Origin: Actinomycetota bacterium
GTDB lineage: Bacteria; Actinomycetota; Actinomycetes; S36-B12; UBA10799
Length of the DNA stretch: 34,216 nucleotides
Direction of reading: 5' to 3'
Assembly (NCBI GenBank): GCA_963169225.1
Contig: CAUJDH010000028.1
Coordinates: forward strand, 1-34,216
Shown: in pieces, positions 1 through 9,556 of the stretch
How positions within the stretch are numbered: the first letter of the stretch is position 1
Layout: every line of letters starts with the position of its first letter
Made by a program: the position numbers and the translations under genes
Notes under the pieces: generated by a model
Database searches by the model: none
Seen by the model: the letters and a program-made list of their open reading frames with translations, nothing else
What the model was told of the DNA's origin: nothing

Positions 1-1
1 G

Positions 2-955
2 GTGGAACGCTCTGCGACTAAGGCCGCCACCAAGAAGACCAGCCCTGTTCCCAAGGCTAAGCGCAGCTCGCGCGCCAAGTCGACCAATGACGTAGTTGAT
101 CTTCGTCCCCTAGTCGGCACTGCAAACCAAGATCAACTTCCGAACCAGGTTGAAGGTCTCCAACTCATCACCGCCCAGGTCTCGAGTATCAAGCCGAATC
201 CGCAACAGCCGCGTACCGAGTTTGACCCTGATGCTCTCGATGAGTTAGCTATCTCGCTCAAAGAGGTCGGCTTCTTGCAGCCGGTCGTCGTGCGCAAGGT
301 CAAGTCAGGCTACGAACTTGTTGCCGGTGAACGACGTTGGCGAGCCTCGCAGTTAGCCGGCTTTACCGAGATTCCAGCAATCATTCGTTCTACAGACGAT
401 GACGTGCTGCTACGCGATGCCTTGCTTGAAAACCTGCAACGTGTACAGCTCAACCCGATCGAAGAGGCCGCAGCCTACGAACAGCTGCTCAGTGATTTTG
501 GTGGAACCCATGAGGAACTTGCCGCTAAATTGGGACGTTCGCGCCCGCAGGTCACCAACACTCTTCGTCTACTCAAACTCTCGGGATCGGTGCAACGACG
601 AGTGGCCGCTGGCGTCCTGTCTGCTGGCCATGCCCGCGCGCTTGTTGCTATCGAGGACCCGGAAGTGGCCGAGGAGCTAGCAACTCGTGTAGTCGCTGAG
701 GGAATCAGTGTGCGCGGACTCGAAGAGCTCGTCGCTCTAGGTGATGGTGCTAAACGGAAGAAGCGTAAGACTACCTCGGGCACTCCGGATTCGTTGATCG
801 AATACCAAGTGGTTGCCGATCGTTTGAGTGATCGTTATGACACTCGCGTCAAAGTCACTGGCAGCACAAAACGCGGCAAGATCGTTATCGACTTTGCTGG
901 TGTTGAGGACTTGCACCGACTGGTCGAACTACTCGACTCAGATACCCGGGTCTAA
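2..955 (+). CDS. parB: ParB/Spo0J family chromosome partitioning protein (5' end may be cut by the window edge)
   Basis: 317 aa ORF; ParB nuclease-like motif GERRWRASQLAGFTEIPAI and the following HTH region (ENLQRVQLNPIEEAAAYEQL...LGRSRPQVTNTLRLL). Confidence 0.95.
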   Translation: MERSATKAATKKTSPVPKAKRSSRAKSTNDVVDLRPLVGTANQDQLPNQVEGLQLITAQVSSIKPNPQQPRTEFDPDALDELAISLKEVGFLQPVVVRKVKSGYELVAGERRWRASQLAGFTEIPAIIRSTDDDVLLRDALLENLQRVQLNPIEEAAAYEQLLSDFGGTHEELAAKLGRSRPQVTNTLRLLKLSGSVQRRVAAGVLSAGHARALVAIEDPEVAEELATRVVAEGISVRGLEELVALGDGAKRKKRKTTSGTPDSLIEYQVVADRLSDRYDTRVKVTGSTKRGKIVIDFAGVEDLHRLVELLDSDTRV

Positions 956-988
956 CTGTCGACCTAGCGCCAAGCGCAGAATGTGCAG

Positions 989-1933
989 CTAGCCGCGGTC
1001 AATCGCATTGTTGACGAACGTAGTCAGCAATGCAGGGAATTCAAAGTCTGAGGCTTGAACAGACTGCGGGAACAGTGAGGTCTCGGTTACTCCCGGCACC
1101 ACATTGATCTCGATAAAGTGCGGCACACCATCCGAGTTCACGATCAGGTCGGTACGTGACCAGTCCCTTGCACCAAGCGTGGTGTGCGCGGCAACCGCAA
1201 GCTCGTAGGCCTTAGTCAATGCATCCTCACTCAATCGAGCAGGAACAAAGAACTCGGTTGTGCCCGCTGTGTAGCGCGCCGAGAAGTCGTAGATGCCCGA
1301 GTCAGGAACGATCTCGACAGCTGGCAAAGCAATCGGCCCATCACCCAAGTCGACGACGGACACTGCGATCTCGGTTCCTTCGATGAATTGCTCGATGATG
1401 ACCTCGTCGCCGTAGGCGAATGCTGCGACCATTGCTGATGGCAGTTCGTCGGCCGAGTCGACGCGAGTTGCGCCTAGGGCCGAGCCACCACGATTCGGCT
1501 TGACCATGGCAGGCAGGCCGATCTGGTTGGCAACAACTTCCAGCAGACGCTGTGCACCCAGCTCACGGAACACGCCTTGTGGCATGACGACATGGTCGGG
1601 TGTTGCAAATTCCGCGTCTTCTAACAGCCCTGAGGCAACCGATTTGTCGAATCCGCGTCGGCATCCGTTCGCTGTAGAACCAACAAACGGCAGAGCAAGA
1701 GCAGCGAGAACTTCTTGCAAAGAACCGGCCTCGCCCTCTGGTCCGTGCACTAAGGGGAACACGCATGCGGGCTTGGTTCGGATCAATTCGTCTACCAGCG
1801 TCGAATCCAGATCAAGGATCGCAACCTCAAAGTCGGCTTTGCGCAGCTCCTCGGCGATACGACGGCCACTACGAATCGAGACGTCACGTTCTGCTGAGAG
1901 ACCACCTGCGATAACTGCCACTAGTTCGCTCAT
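989..1933 (-). CDS. D-alanine--D-alanine ligase-like ATP-grasp protein
   Basis: GGLSAERDVSIRSG, VKPNRGGSALGATRV, EQFIEGTEIAVSVVD, FIEINVVPGVTETSLFPQ match Ddl family blocks; some catalytic-loop residues diverge. Confidence 0.85.
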   Translation of the reverse strand: MSELVAVIAGGLSAERDVSIRSGRRIAEELRKADFEVAILDLDSTLVDELIRTKPACVFPLVHGPEGEAGSLQEVLAALALPFVGSTANGCRRGFDKSVASGLLEDAEFATPDHVVMPQGVFRELGAQRLLEVVANQIGLPAMVKPNRGGSALGATRVDSADELPSAMVAAFAYGDEVIIEQFIEGTEIAVSVVDLGDGPIALPAVEIVPDSGIYDFSARYTAGTTEFFVPARLSEDALTKAYELAVAAHTTLGARDWSRTDLIVNSDGVPHFIEINVVPGVTETSLFPQSVQASDFEFPALLTTFVNNAIDRG

Positions 1934-2001
1934 TGTTCTCGTTGGCCTTCCTCGTCGGTCTTGCCGTTCTCGTTGGCTTGGGTTTGGGTCGTTGTAATGG
2001 T

Positions 2002-3312
2002 TTAAGGAATCTCGGGTGATGGAGTCGATGGCCCGGACTTGCGGGACTTCGTAGCGCTCGGGCCGAACGTTTCGATCAACTCTTGCTCGGCCTCGATGGT
2101 GGCTGCTAGCCGCCTGACGCCCTCTGGGATCCGATCTAGTGGCGGGAAGCAGTAGGAGACTCGCATGGCATCGCTGCCCTGCTCGTCATCCACGTAAAAG
2201 CCGTTGCCAGGAACATAGGCCACCAAATTGGCAGTCGCCTTCGGAAGCATGGTTGTCGTGTTGATTCCACCGGGCAGAGTCACCCAAGAGAAGAATCCAC
2301 CCTCAGGAACCGTCCAGGTACAGCCGGCGGGCAGGAGCTCTTCCATAGCGCCGATCAGCACGTCACGTCGTTCGCGGTACATCTCGCGGAATGCCTTGAG
2401 CTGCTGGTCCCACGGCTGAGTCGACAGGTACTCGGAGACCGTCATCTGCGAGAAGTTCGATGGGCTAAGTACTGACGATTCTGAGGCCAGGGTTAGCTTC
2501 TCGCGCACGCCGTGGGGAGCCAGTGCCCAGCCCACACGCAAACCAGAAGCGATCGATTTGGAGAAGCTACCTAGATAGATCACGCCTTCAGCATCGTCGG
2601 CACGAATAGCGCGTGGAACAACCCCGTCAAAACCGAGCATGCAGTAAGGATCGTCCTCAAGCACCATGACCTTGTGCTTCAAAGCGACCTCGAGCACCTG
2701 CTTGCGGCGCTCCGGACTTTGGGTGATTCCCAACGGATTTTGGAACGAAGGGATTGTGTAGATCAACTTGGGCTTCTTGCCTTGAGCCACCACGTCCTTG
2801 ATCGCCTCGTCAAGGGCCTCAGGATTGAGCCCGCCCTCGTCGGTGTAAACGTGTACGACCTCGCATTGGAAGGCGCTAAATACCCCAAGTGCCCCGACAT
2901 AGGAAGGCGCCTCAACGAGCACCACATCGCCCGGGTCGCAAAACAGCCGTGTCACCAAATCGAGCGCAGATTGCGATCCAGTTGTCACCACAACGTCGTC
3001 AGGATGCCCTTCAATGCCGGACAACTTCATGACTTCGCAAATTTGCTCGCGAAGTTTGGTGACGCCCTGGCCGCTGCCGTATTGCAAAGCAACTTCGCCT
3101 TGCTCTTTGATCAAGCGCCCGATCATGTCACCCACGTCATCCATGGGCAGCGCAGCCAAATTGGGCATGCCGCCAGCCAGTGAGACAACCTCGGGGCGAG
3201 TAGCAACAGAGAAGAGAGCACGGATCGCCGAAACCTTCATTCCCTCGGTCCGCTTGGCGTACGAATCGACCCATGGATCGAGCCGGGAACCCTGTTGTTG
3301 ACCTTCCGACAT
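2002..3312 (-). CDS. PLP-dependent aminotransferase, class I/II (2-aminoadipate/MocR-type catalytic fold)
   Basis: GSFSKSIASGLRVGW PLP-lysine motif, YTIPSFQNPLGITQS; start chosen at MSEGQQQ (3312) because GGAGGTGAGCAG precedes that ATG. Confidence 0.9.
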   Translation of the reverse strand: MSEGQQQGSRLDPWVDSYAKRTEGMKVSAIRALFSVATRPEVVSLAGGMPNLAALPMDDVGDMIGRLIKEQGEVALQYGSGQGVTKLREQICEVMKLSGIEGHPDDVVVTTGSQSALDLVTRLFCDPGDVVLVEAPSYVGALGVFSAFQCEVVHVYTDEGGLNPEALDEAIKDVVAQGKKPKLIYTIPSFQNPLGITQSPERRKQVLEVALKHKVMVLEDDPYCMLGFDGVVPRAIRADDAEGVIYLGSFSKSIASGLRVGWALAPHGVREKLTLASESSVLSPSNFSQMTVSEYLSTQPWDQQLKAFREMYRERRDVLIGAMEELLPAGCTWTVPEGGFFSWVTLPGGINTTTMLPKATANLVAYVPGNGFYVDDEQGSDAMRVSYCFPPLDRIPEGVRRLAATIEAEQELIETFGPSATKSRKSGPSTPSPEIP

Positions 3313-3402
3313 CTGCTCACCTCCTGTGCTTTGTCTTCGCCTAACTGCTCTGTAGCGCAACTTCCACTATCTCATGAGTCTAGGTGCACTAGAGTGGGAT
3401 AC

Positions 3403-3507
3403 ATGTTCAAGACTTTGTTCAAGGCACTCGTGGCAGTGGCACTCGGCGCTGCTATTGGCTTTGTGGTGGCCCTGTTATTGCCCCGCAAGCGCACTCACCA
3501 CGAATAG
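3403..3507 (+). CDS. 34-aa single-transmembrane micropeptide (MFKTLFKALVAVALGAAIGFVVALLLPRKRTHHE)
   Basis: Short ORF in the gap between divergent/convergent genes; one hydrophobic helix followed by a basic tail (RKR); TAGAGT-N7-ATG leaderless-type start; ends 8 nt before the end of the cwlM-like gene. Confidence 0.5.
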   Translation: MFKTLFKALVAVALGAAIGFVVALLLPRKRTHHE

Positions 3508-3515
3508 CGCGGAGA

Positions 3516-4700
3516 CTACTGGTCGGGTAGCTCAGCGAACGCGGCTGCTTCGACTGCCGCCTCGTGCCCGTCTTCTTCGTTCGCGGTTGGATCGAAGAAT
3601 GCAACAATCGCCTGAGCAATCGCATCAGCCAGAGCATCCCTAAACGCGGCATCTTCTAGCCTGGCCGCATCTTGTGGGCTGGTGAGGAACCCGGCTTCGA
3701 TCCGGACTGCTGGCATGCGTGTGATCCGCAGCAAGTCCCAGGTCTTGCCATGCGGACGACAATCAGGCAAGTCTGTGCGGGCGACGATCTCATCTAGCAT
3801 GAGCTCGGCCAGCCATTGTCCGAGTGCGGACCCACCTTTTTCGTGGCCGAAGTAGTAGGTGGCAACTCCACGGGCATCAGGGTTTGAGTGCGAGTTGGTG
3901 TGCAAGGACACCAACAGGTCGGCACCGTTCTCGTTAGCGTATTGAGCGCGCTGTGCCTCGGAGATTTCGTAGTCAAGATCCATGCTGGTCGGGCGCGTGA
4001 TTAGGACTTGGGTACCGAGCGCTGCCAGGCGACCTTCGATCCGACGAGCAAGGTCATCGGCCACGATCGACTCGGCCAACCGGTTTGCGACAGTTCCGTA
4101 ATCTGGTCCGCCATGACCGGGATCAAGGATCACGACCTTATTGGCGACTCCAGTGCGGGTTTGATCGTAGAAGTGCTCTGAGCGCAAAACACGCGAGGCA
4201 CCGCCGGTAACCGCGCGGTTGAGCCGGTCGAGGTCGGCCCACATCTCAGGGCCGCAGGTTCCATCGGCCGAGGTGCCCACATTGCGCTGGAACTCGCGTA
4301 CCGCGCGATCGGTGTCGGGGCCGAATACGCCGTCTACACGACCGGCATCAAAGCCAAGGTCGTTGAGTCGCTGTTGCAACGCCAACACGTCATCTCCTGC
4401 AGCCATGTGGGTGGCCGAGTACGACAGGATCCGGTCGCCCAGGTTCCAGCGGGCTTCCTCTAGTCGCTTGAAGGTGGCGAGCCCGACAATTCCATCGGAG
4501 TCGATTCCTCGGTCTAGTTGAAAAGCCCGAACGGCTTTATAGATGTCTTCGTCGTAGACGTCATTCGACGCCGAGTCTGTAAGAGAATTTTCGGCCAAAT
4601 ATCCAAGCCGCGCTAACCGTTCGCGAACCTCGACAACTGCTGGCGCTTGGTCGCCTAAGGCAAGCCGAAAGCGTTGACCATTAGTCGCAGATTTGTTCAC
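3516..4700 (-). CDS. cwlM: N-acetylmuramoyl-L-alanine amidase (Amidase_3) with two peptidoglycan-binding domains, CwlM-like
   Basis: DPGHGG, SLHTNSHSN, IEAGFLTSP amidase_3 motifs; two PG_binding_1-like repeats (VREFQRNVGTSADG.., VRAFQLDRGIDSDG..); located next to trxA/parB; GTG start. Confidence 0.85.
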   Translation of the reverse strand: MNKSATNGQRFRLALGDQAPAVVEVRERLARLGYLAENSLTDSASNDVYDEDIYKAVRAFQLDRGIDSDGIVGLATFKRLEEARWNLGDRILSYSATHMAAGDDVLALQQRLNDLGFDAGRVDGVFGPDTDRAVREFQRNVGTSADGTCGPEMWADLDRLNRAVTGGASRVLRSEHFYDQTRTGVANKVVILDPGHGGPDYGTVANRLAESIVADDLARRIEGRLAALGTQVLITRPTSMDLDYEISEAQRAQYANENGADLLVSLHTNSHSNPDARGVATYYFGHEKGGSALGQWLAELMLDEIVARTDLPDCRPHGKTWDLLRITRMPAVRIEAGFLTSPQDAARLEDAAFRDALADAIAQAIVAFFDPTANEEDGHEAAVEAAAFAELPDQ

Positions 4701-4758
4701 GGAATTGTGGATGATTCTCTTGGCAAGACTCGACGTCGATTGACTTCGGTCTGATGGT

Positions 4759-5079
4759 TTAGATGAACTCGTTCAAGTCGCCTAGCAGCGCAGCCTTTGG
4801 CTTGGCGCCAACGATTTGCTTGACAATCTGTCCACCTTGGAACACGGCCATGGTCGGAATCGAGGTGATTCCGTACTGGGCGGCGGTGGCGGGGTTCTCG
4901 TCCACGTTTAGCTTGGCGATCGTGAGCTTCTCGCCGTGTTCGTCCGAGATCTGCTCAAGCACTGGGGCAACCATCTTGCACGGTCCGCACCATTCGGCCC
5001 AGAAGTCGACCAGCACTGGCTTGTCGGCCTGCAGCACGTCGGAGGTGAAGTTTGCGTCGGTAACCGTTGTTGTTGCCAT
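4759..5079 (-). CDS. trxA: thioredoxin
   Basis: FWAEWCGPCKMVAP active site; 106 aa; AAAGGAA Shine-Dalgarno. Confidence 0.97.
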   Translation of the reverse strand: MATTTVTDANFTSDVLQADKPVLVDFWAEWCGPCKMVAPVLEQISDEHGEKLTIAKLNVDENPATAAQYGITSIPTMAVFQGGQIVKQIVGAKPKAALLGDLNEFI

Positions 5080-5189
5080 GGTGTTCCTTTTCTTGTTGCA
5101 GTTAATAGTTGAGTATGGGTGGTTCGGATCGAGTTCGTAGCCTTAGAGCCGAATCGAAGCGGTCATTGTGTTCAACACCCACAATAGGC

Positions 5190-6143
5190 TCAAGATTCCC
5201 GATCGGCTAGCCAACGCTCGGCATCGAGTGCGGCTGCGCAACCGGAACCTGCGGCAGTGATTGCCTGACGGTAGGTGAAGTCCACTAAGTCGCCGCAAGC
5301 GAACACCCCGTCGAGGTTGGTGCGCTGGCTGCGACCTTGAACTGCAACGTAGCCCTCCTCGTTAGTGTCGACTTGACCTTTGACGAGTTCGGAACTGGGA
5401 TCGTGGCCAATTGCGATAAACAAACCAGTGGCTTCGAGCTCGGATTCCTCGTCAGTCTTGAGGTTCTTGAGCTTGAGAGTCGACAGTTTGCCGTCGCCGG
5501 TAGCCTCAGTCACGGCCGTGTCGTAGATAACGTCGATCTTGGGATCGTTGAGTGCACGCTCGACCATGATCTTGGAGGCACGGAACTCGTCACGGCGGTG
5601 AATCAGCGTCACCTTGTTAGCGAATCGGGTGAGGAAGGTTGCCTCTTCCATCGCCGAGTCGCCGCCACCGACGACCACAATGTTCTGGTCTTTGAAGAAG
5701 AAGCCGTCGCAAGTCGCGCACCAAGAAACTCCGTGACCGCTGAGCTCCTTCTCACCTGGGATGCCAAGCTCGCGATAGCGCGCGCCCATCGACAAGATCA
5801 CGGCTGGTGAACGGTACTCGCGGCCCTCGCCATCCTTGATCACCTTGATGTCGCCGGTCAGGTCTAGCTCGACCGCATCGTCGGTGACGATGCGCACACC
5901 AAAGCGCTCGGCTTGGGCGCGCAGATTCATCATGAGTTCTGGACCTTGGATGCCCTCGGGAAACCCAGGGAAGTTCTCGACCTCGGTGGTGTTCATCAAG
6001 GCGCCGCCAGCGGTGACAGAACCCTCAAGCAGAATCGGCTCAAGTTGAGCGCGAGCGGCGTAGATTGCCGCTGTCAGTCCGGCAGGTCCGGAGCCGACGA
6101 TGACGAGATTGCATTCAGTAGTGTTCGAAGTCGTTTCGGTCAT
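5190..6143 (-). CDS. trxB: thioredoxin-disulfide reductase
   Basis: GSGPAGLTAAIYAARA FAD motif, CATCDG redox centre, GGGDSAMEEA NADPH motif. Confidence 0.97.
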   Translation of the reverse strand: MTETTSNTTECNLVIVGSGPAGLTAAIYAARAQLEPILLEGSVTAGGALMNTTEVENFPGFPEGIQGPELMMNLRAQAERFGVRIVTDDAVELDLTGDIKVIKDGEGREYRSPAVILSMGARYRELGIPGEKELSGHGVSWCATCDGFFFKDQNIVVVGGGDSAMEEATFLTRFANKVTLIHRRDEFRASKIMVERALNDPKIDVIYDTAVTEATGDGKLSTLKLKNLKTDEESELEATGLFIAIGHDPSSELVKGQVDTNEEGYVAVQGRSQRTNLDGVFACGDLVDFTYRQAITAAGSGCAAALDAERWLADRES

Positions 6144-6262
6144 GAGCCAACCTTAGTCCAAGAATCTTGCGTGCGATGGAGAACCTCAAGAAGTACCTAA
6201 TCAACTGTTAGCTGACCTGCAAAATTCCCGGGTTCGAGAGACATCAAGTTGGGTTGGTGCTG

Positions 6263-7771
6263 TCATTGGCCTAAGACTTTGACCGTAAGAATCCCACCTT
6301 GATAACCGTCAACGCCAAGCGGCAGTTTGGTGAATTTGATTAAAGCGAACCGAGTGTCGACCGGTCGAGCTTTTCGAATAACGAGTTGGTTGGGCGCATG
6401 TTCGACCTCGTCAAATAGCGCACCTTTACCGGCGAGAAGTTGGTTTTTGGTTCCTGTCGAAATAATCAAGTCAGAATCGGAGCCGATTAGATTGAAGTCG
6501 AAAGCAGACACCGACTGGGTTGATCCCAAATCGATGAGAAGCCCTTCAGTATTGGAGCCACCGAGATTTGCGCTTGAGTAGGAATTGGTTCGCCAGCCTG
6601 TTGTGATGTCGCTGTCATGCACGAGAGCACCCGATTTGGAGCTCGTTAGTTTCTTAGGCTTCTCACCAAAACCCCAGGCAGCAACTATCTGCAGTTCTCG
6701 GTCCGACAGAGTGCCTTCGCCACCCGTATTCGCGAATTGTCGTGTGGAGTTCTCAAACGGGGTGGAGTCGTTGTTGTCGACTTCAGAACTGGCAACCAGC
6801 TCTGTGTCAGGGGATTGAAAAACTGCCACTGCACCCATGCCTAGTAATCCGATCGCGACAACGCTTGCGGCAACACCCATTCCAAGACGGAGCCACTTGG
6901 TGCGATCGTGTCCAGCGTCAACAGTTTGCGGCAACGTTCCGTCATCGTCTGCCGGTAGTTCCTGTTTGATCGACAGCAGGCCAAGTCGTACCTCGCCCAG
7001 GTGCTTGTGCTGATTAGGCCCGATCCGAGTACGCGCCACAAACTGGTCAACCGAGTCAGGTAGCCATGCACGCAACTGTCCTGGCAAGGTGTACTCGGTT
7101 CCGTTGAACGGTGCACGTTCGAGATGGGAGTCGACATCCGCAGGCCAACGTGCAGTCAAACAAGCTTCGAGTACGGCGCCTACCGAATCGATGTCCTCTT
7201 CTGAGTAGCTCGCGCCATGGACAGTGCCGTACATGGCCGCCTGCACGAGGTGTCCACGCAGACGCACTTCACCGTTGGGGTTGACGATCACCGATTGTGG
7301 GGTGATCCGACCGTGTCCCCAATCGTTTGCAGATCCGCGACGATTGAAGTCCGTTCGCCCAAGTGAGATCAGTGCTTCGATAACGCTTTGAGTTAGAGAG
7401 GCTGAATGTTGCGGATTTAGTGGCGAATGAATGAACTCATCAAGTGGAAGCCCGACGACCCATTCGGAAACGATGCACAAATCGTCTTTGTCAGGAACGA
7501 CATCGATAACGCGAACTATTCGACGATCCACAACGGCGCCTGCTCTGTGTGCAGCCCGGTGAATCGCATCGAAGCGTGGGTGCTCGCGGGAAACTACCTG
7601 AATACCCACCACGCGATTGAGCTGCTGATCGTAAGCTCGCCAACGTTCTACGTGCGCGTCTTGTTCGATGAAGTCGTCGAGTCGGTATCGCCCATGACGA
7701 ATAACCGGAACGTGTTCGGCGTTCTCGGGCTGATCAAGCTCGCCAGAGTGATCAGTCGTCGAATGAGGCAT
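6263..7771 (-). CDS. protein kinase-like protein (probable pseudokinase) with TM helix and C-terminal discoidin-like extracellular domain; MurJ/MviN-associated
   Basis: N-terminal kinase-fold sequence without obvious catalytic Lys/HRD/DFG; TM helix VAASVVAIGLLGMGAVAVF; C-terminal domain similar in layout to the C-terminus of mycobacterial MviN (Rv3910); directly downstream of murJ. Confidence 0.75.
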   Translation of the reverse strand: MPHSTTDHSGELDQPENAEHVPVIRHGRYRLDDFIEQDAHVERWRAYDQQLNRVVGIQVVSREHPRFDAIHRAAHRAGAVVDRRIVRVIDVVPDKDDLCIVSEWVVGLPLDEFIHSPLNPQHSASLTQSVIEALISLGRTDFNRRGSANDWGHGRITPQSVIVNPNGEVRLRGHLVQAAMYGTVHGASYSEEDIDSVGAVLEACLTARWPADVDSHLERAPFNGTEYTLPGQLRAWLPDSVDQFVARTRIGPNQHKHLGEVRLGLLSIKQELPADDDGTLPQTVDAGHDRTKWLRLGMGVAASVVAIGLLGMGAVAVFQSPDTELVASSEVDNNDSTPFENSTRQFANTGGEGTLSDRELQIVAAWGFGEKPKKLTSSKSGALVHDSDITTGWRTNSYSSANLGGSNTEGLLIDLGSTQSVSAFDFNLIGSDSDLIISTGTKNQLLAGKGALFDEVEHAPNQLVIRKARPVDTRFALIKFTKLPLGVDGYQGGILTVKVLGQ

Positions 7772-7831
7772 CCGTTAAGAATACGGTATTGGCGCCTGCT
7801 TGCGGAATCTTTTGCCAAGCACTAGTTCAGA

Positions 7832-9556
7832 TCAACTACGCGCACGTTTAAGTCGCCCAGTTACTGCATTGAGTCCTTCTTGGACTTCATTGATCCGTAG
7901 GATTTTGGCGAAGAGCAAATACAGGACCAAAGTGACGATCCCGCCGATGACCAAAGTGGCGAATGCGTTCCACCAACTGTGTGACAGTACATCGACCGAG
8001 AAGCTATCGCCTTGGGAAGTGCCCACTATCCAGATGGCCACAGCCGCGCCGATTGCTGCAGCAGCACATGCCGCGACCATCGCCCGCACAAGTGTGGAGA
8101 TTGTGCGCAGACTGTCGAGCGAACCGAGCCTTACTCGCAACCACACCCAGGTAAACGCGAGGGCTACCCAATAGGCAAGTGCGTAGGCCAACGCCAAGGC
8201 TGCCACTTTGTAGTTATCGGGCGCGATGTCAGCCAGATAGATGGTGAGCGGAATAGCCACGATGTTGTAGCCAACCGTCACGAGGAACGGAGTTCGGGTG
8301 TCTTCGACGGCATACCAACCGCGCAACAGGGTGTAGAAGAGTGAGAACGGGATCAGGCCAATCGCAAACATCGACACCACTATTCCGGTGTAGGCGGCTG
8401 GTTCACCTGCGTTGGCGCCGAAGCCAAAGAAGATCGTGCCAAGTGCCGGACCGAAGAATCCGATGACAGCTGCGCAAGGAGCAAGTAACGAAGCGATCAC
8501 GCGCATACCGCCAGACACCTTGTCGGCAACCTCGCCCAGTTTGCCGTCTGCAGCTGACTGACTCATGCGCGGAAGTAACGCTGTAACAAGTGAGATGGTG
8601 ATCACCGAATGCGGGAGCATGAACACGAGGAAAGCACGTTGGTAGGTCGCGAGGCCTTGAGAGAAGTCGCCCATGGATTGTGCGATCACGTTGGCGTGAG
8701 TAGCCAAGCGAGTGATAACGAGGAACCCGATCTGGTTGACCAATACGAGGCCGATTGTCCAGCCGGCAAGGGTGCCTGACTTGCGCAGACCGTAGCCACG
8801 GAAGTCGAACTTGGGCCGGTACCGGTATCCCATTTTGATCATGAATGGCACGAGCACCAGAGCTTGGGCGACTACACCAATCGTCGTACCTAGTCCGAGC
8901 AATGTGATTTGTCCGGGAGTGATGTTCGCTACCGTGACCGTTCCGACCATCATGACGATGAACGCAATGGCGGTACCGATCACAATGAGGTTGTTGATGA
9001 TGGGGGCAAACATAGGGGCTGCGAAGTGCATTCGAGAATTGAGCACTTGGGAGAACATTGTGTAAAGCCCGTAGAACATGATCTGTGGCAAACAGAACCG
9101 AGTGAAGGCAATAGCTACTTCGCGTTCTTGCGCATCGAACTCTGAGGTCGCGTAGAGGTCGACGATTTGTGGAGCGAAGATAATGGTCACCACTGCCAGC
9201 AGCAGCAAGATGATGCCCACGAGGGTGATCAGTCGGTGGGCATAGCCGTCACCGCCGTCTTTATCGTGCTTCATGTGGCGAATCAGTTGAGGAACAAAGA
9301 TCGCGTTGAGTGCTCCACCGATCACCAGAATGTAGATGATGTTGGGAAGTGAGTTGCCCAGGTAGTACGCGTCAGCAACAATCGCCGAACCGATCGCGGC
9401 GGCCACCACGATGTCGCGAACCACACCCGTGATGCGGGAGATGATCGTGCCTCCGGCCATGATTGCGCTCGATTTCATGACCGCCTTGTTGTCGTCTACT
9501 TCCGCATCGACATCAAGTTCGACTTCGCCTTCAGATGGCGAGACTGGATCACTCAT
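7832..9556 (-). CDS. murJ: lipid II flippase MurJ (MviN family)
   Basis: Multi-pass membrane protein; SSAIMAGGTIISRITGVVRDIVVAAAIG start, PHSVITISLVTALLPRMS, RGWYAVEDTRTPF typical of MurJ. Confidence 0.95.
   Translation of the reverse strand: MSDPVSPSEGEVELDVDAEVDDNKAVMKSSAIMAGGTIISRITGVVRDIVVAAAIGSAIVADAYYLGNSLPNIIYILVIGGALNAIFVPQLIRHMKHDKDGGDGYAHRLITLVGIILLLLAVVTIIFAPQIVDLYATSEFDAQEREVAIAFTRFCLPQIMFYGLYTMFSQVLNSRMHFAAPMFAPIINNLIVIGTAIAFIVMMVGTVTVANITPGQITLLGLGTTIGVVAQALVLVPFMIKMGYRYRPKFDFRGYGLRKSGTLAGWTIGLVLVNQIGFLVITRLATHANVIAQSMGDFSQGLATYQRAFLVFMLPHSVITISLVTALLPRMSQSAADGKLGEVADKVSGGMRVIASLLAPCAAVIGFFGPALGTIFFGFGANAGEPAAYTGIVVSMFAIGLIPFSLFYTLLRGWYAVEDTRTPFLVTVGYNIVAIPLTIYLADIAPDNYKVAALALAYALAYWVALAFTWVWLRVRLGSLDSLRTISTLVRAMVAACAAAAIGAAVAIWIVGTSQGDSFSVDVLSHSWWNAFATLVIGGIVTLVLYLLFAKILRINEVQEGLNAVTGRLKRARS

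Noticed and set aside
2674-3183. 169-aa plus-strand ORF
   Set aside because: Antisense shadow ORF of the aminotransferase gene.
4706-4714. TGTGGATGA, an 8/9 match to a reverse DnaA box next to the cwlM-like start
   Set aside because: Single isolated near-match is expected by chance; no clustering.
5337-5810. 157-aa plus-strand ORF
   Set aside because: Antisense shadow ORF of trxB.
6220-6245. TTCCCGGGTTCGAGA resembling a tRNA T-arm between trxB and the pseudokinase gene
   Set aside because: No acceptor, D or anticodon arms can be built around it; isolated match only.
7427-7825. 132-aa plus-strand ORF MNELIKWKPDD...
   Set aside because: Antisense to the well-supported pseudokinase gene; no family resemblance or RBS support.
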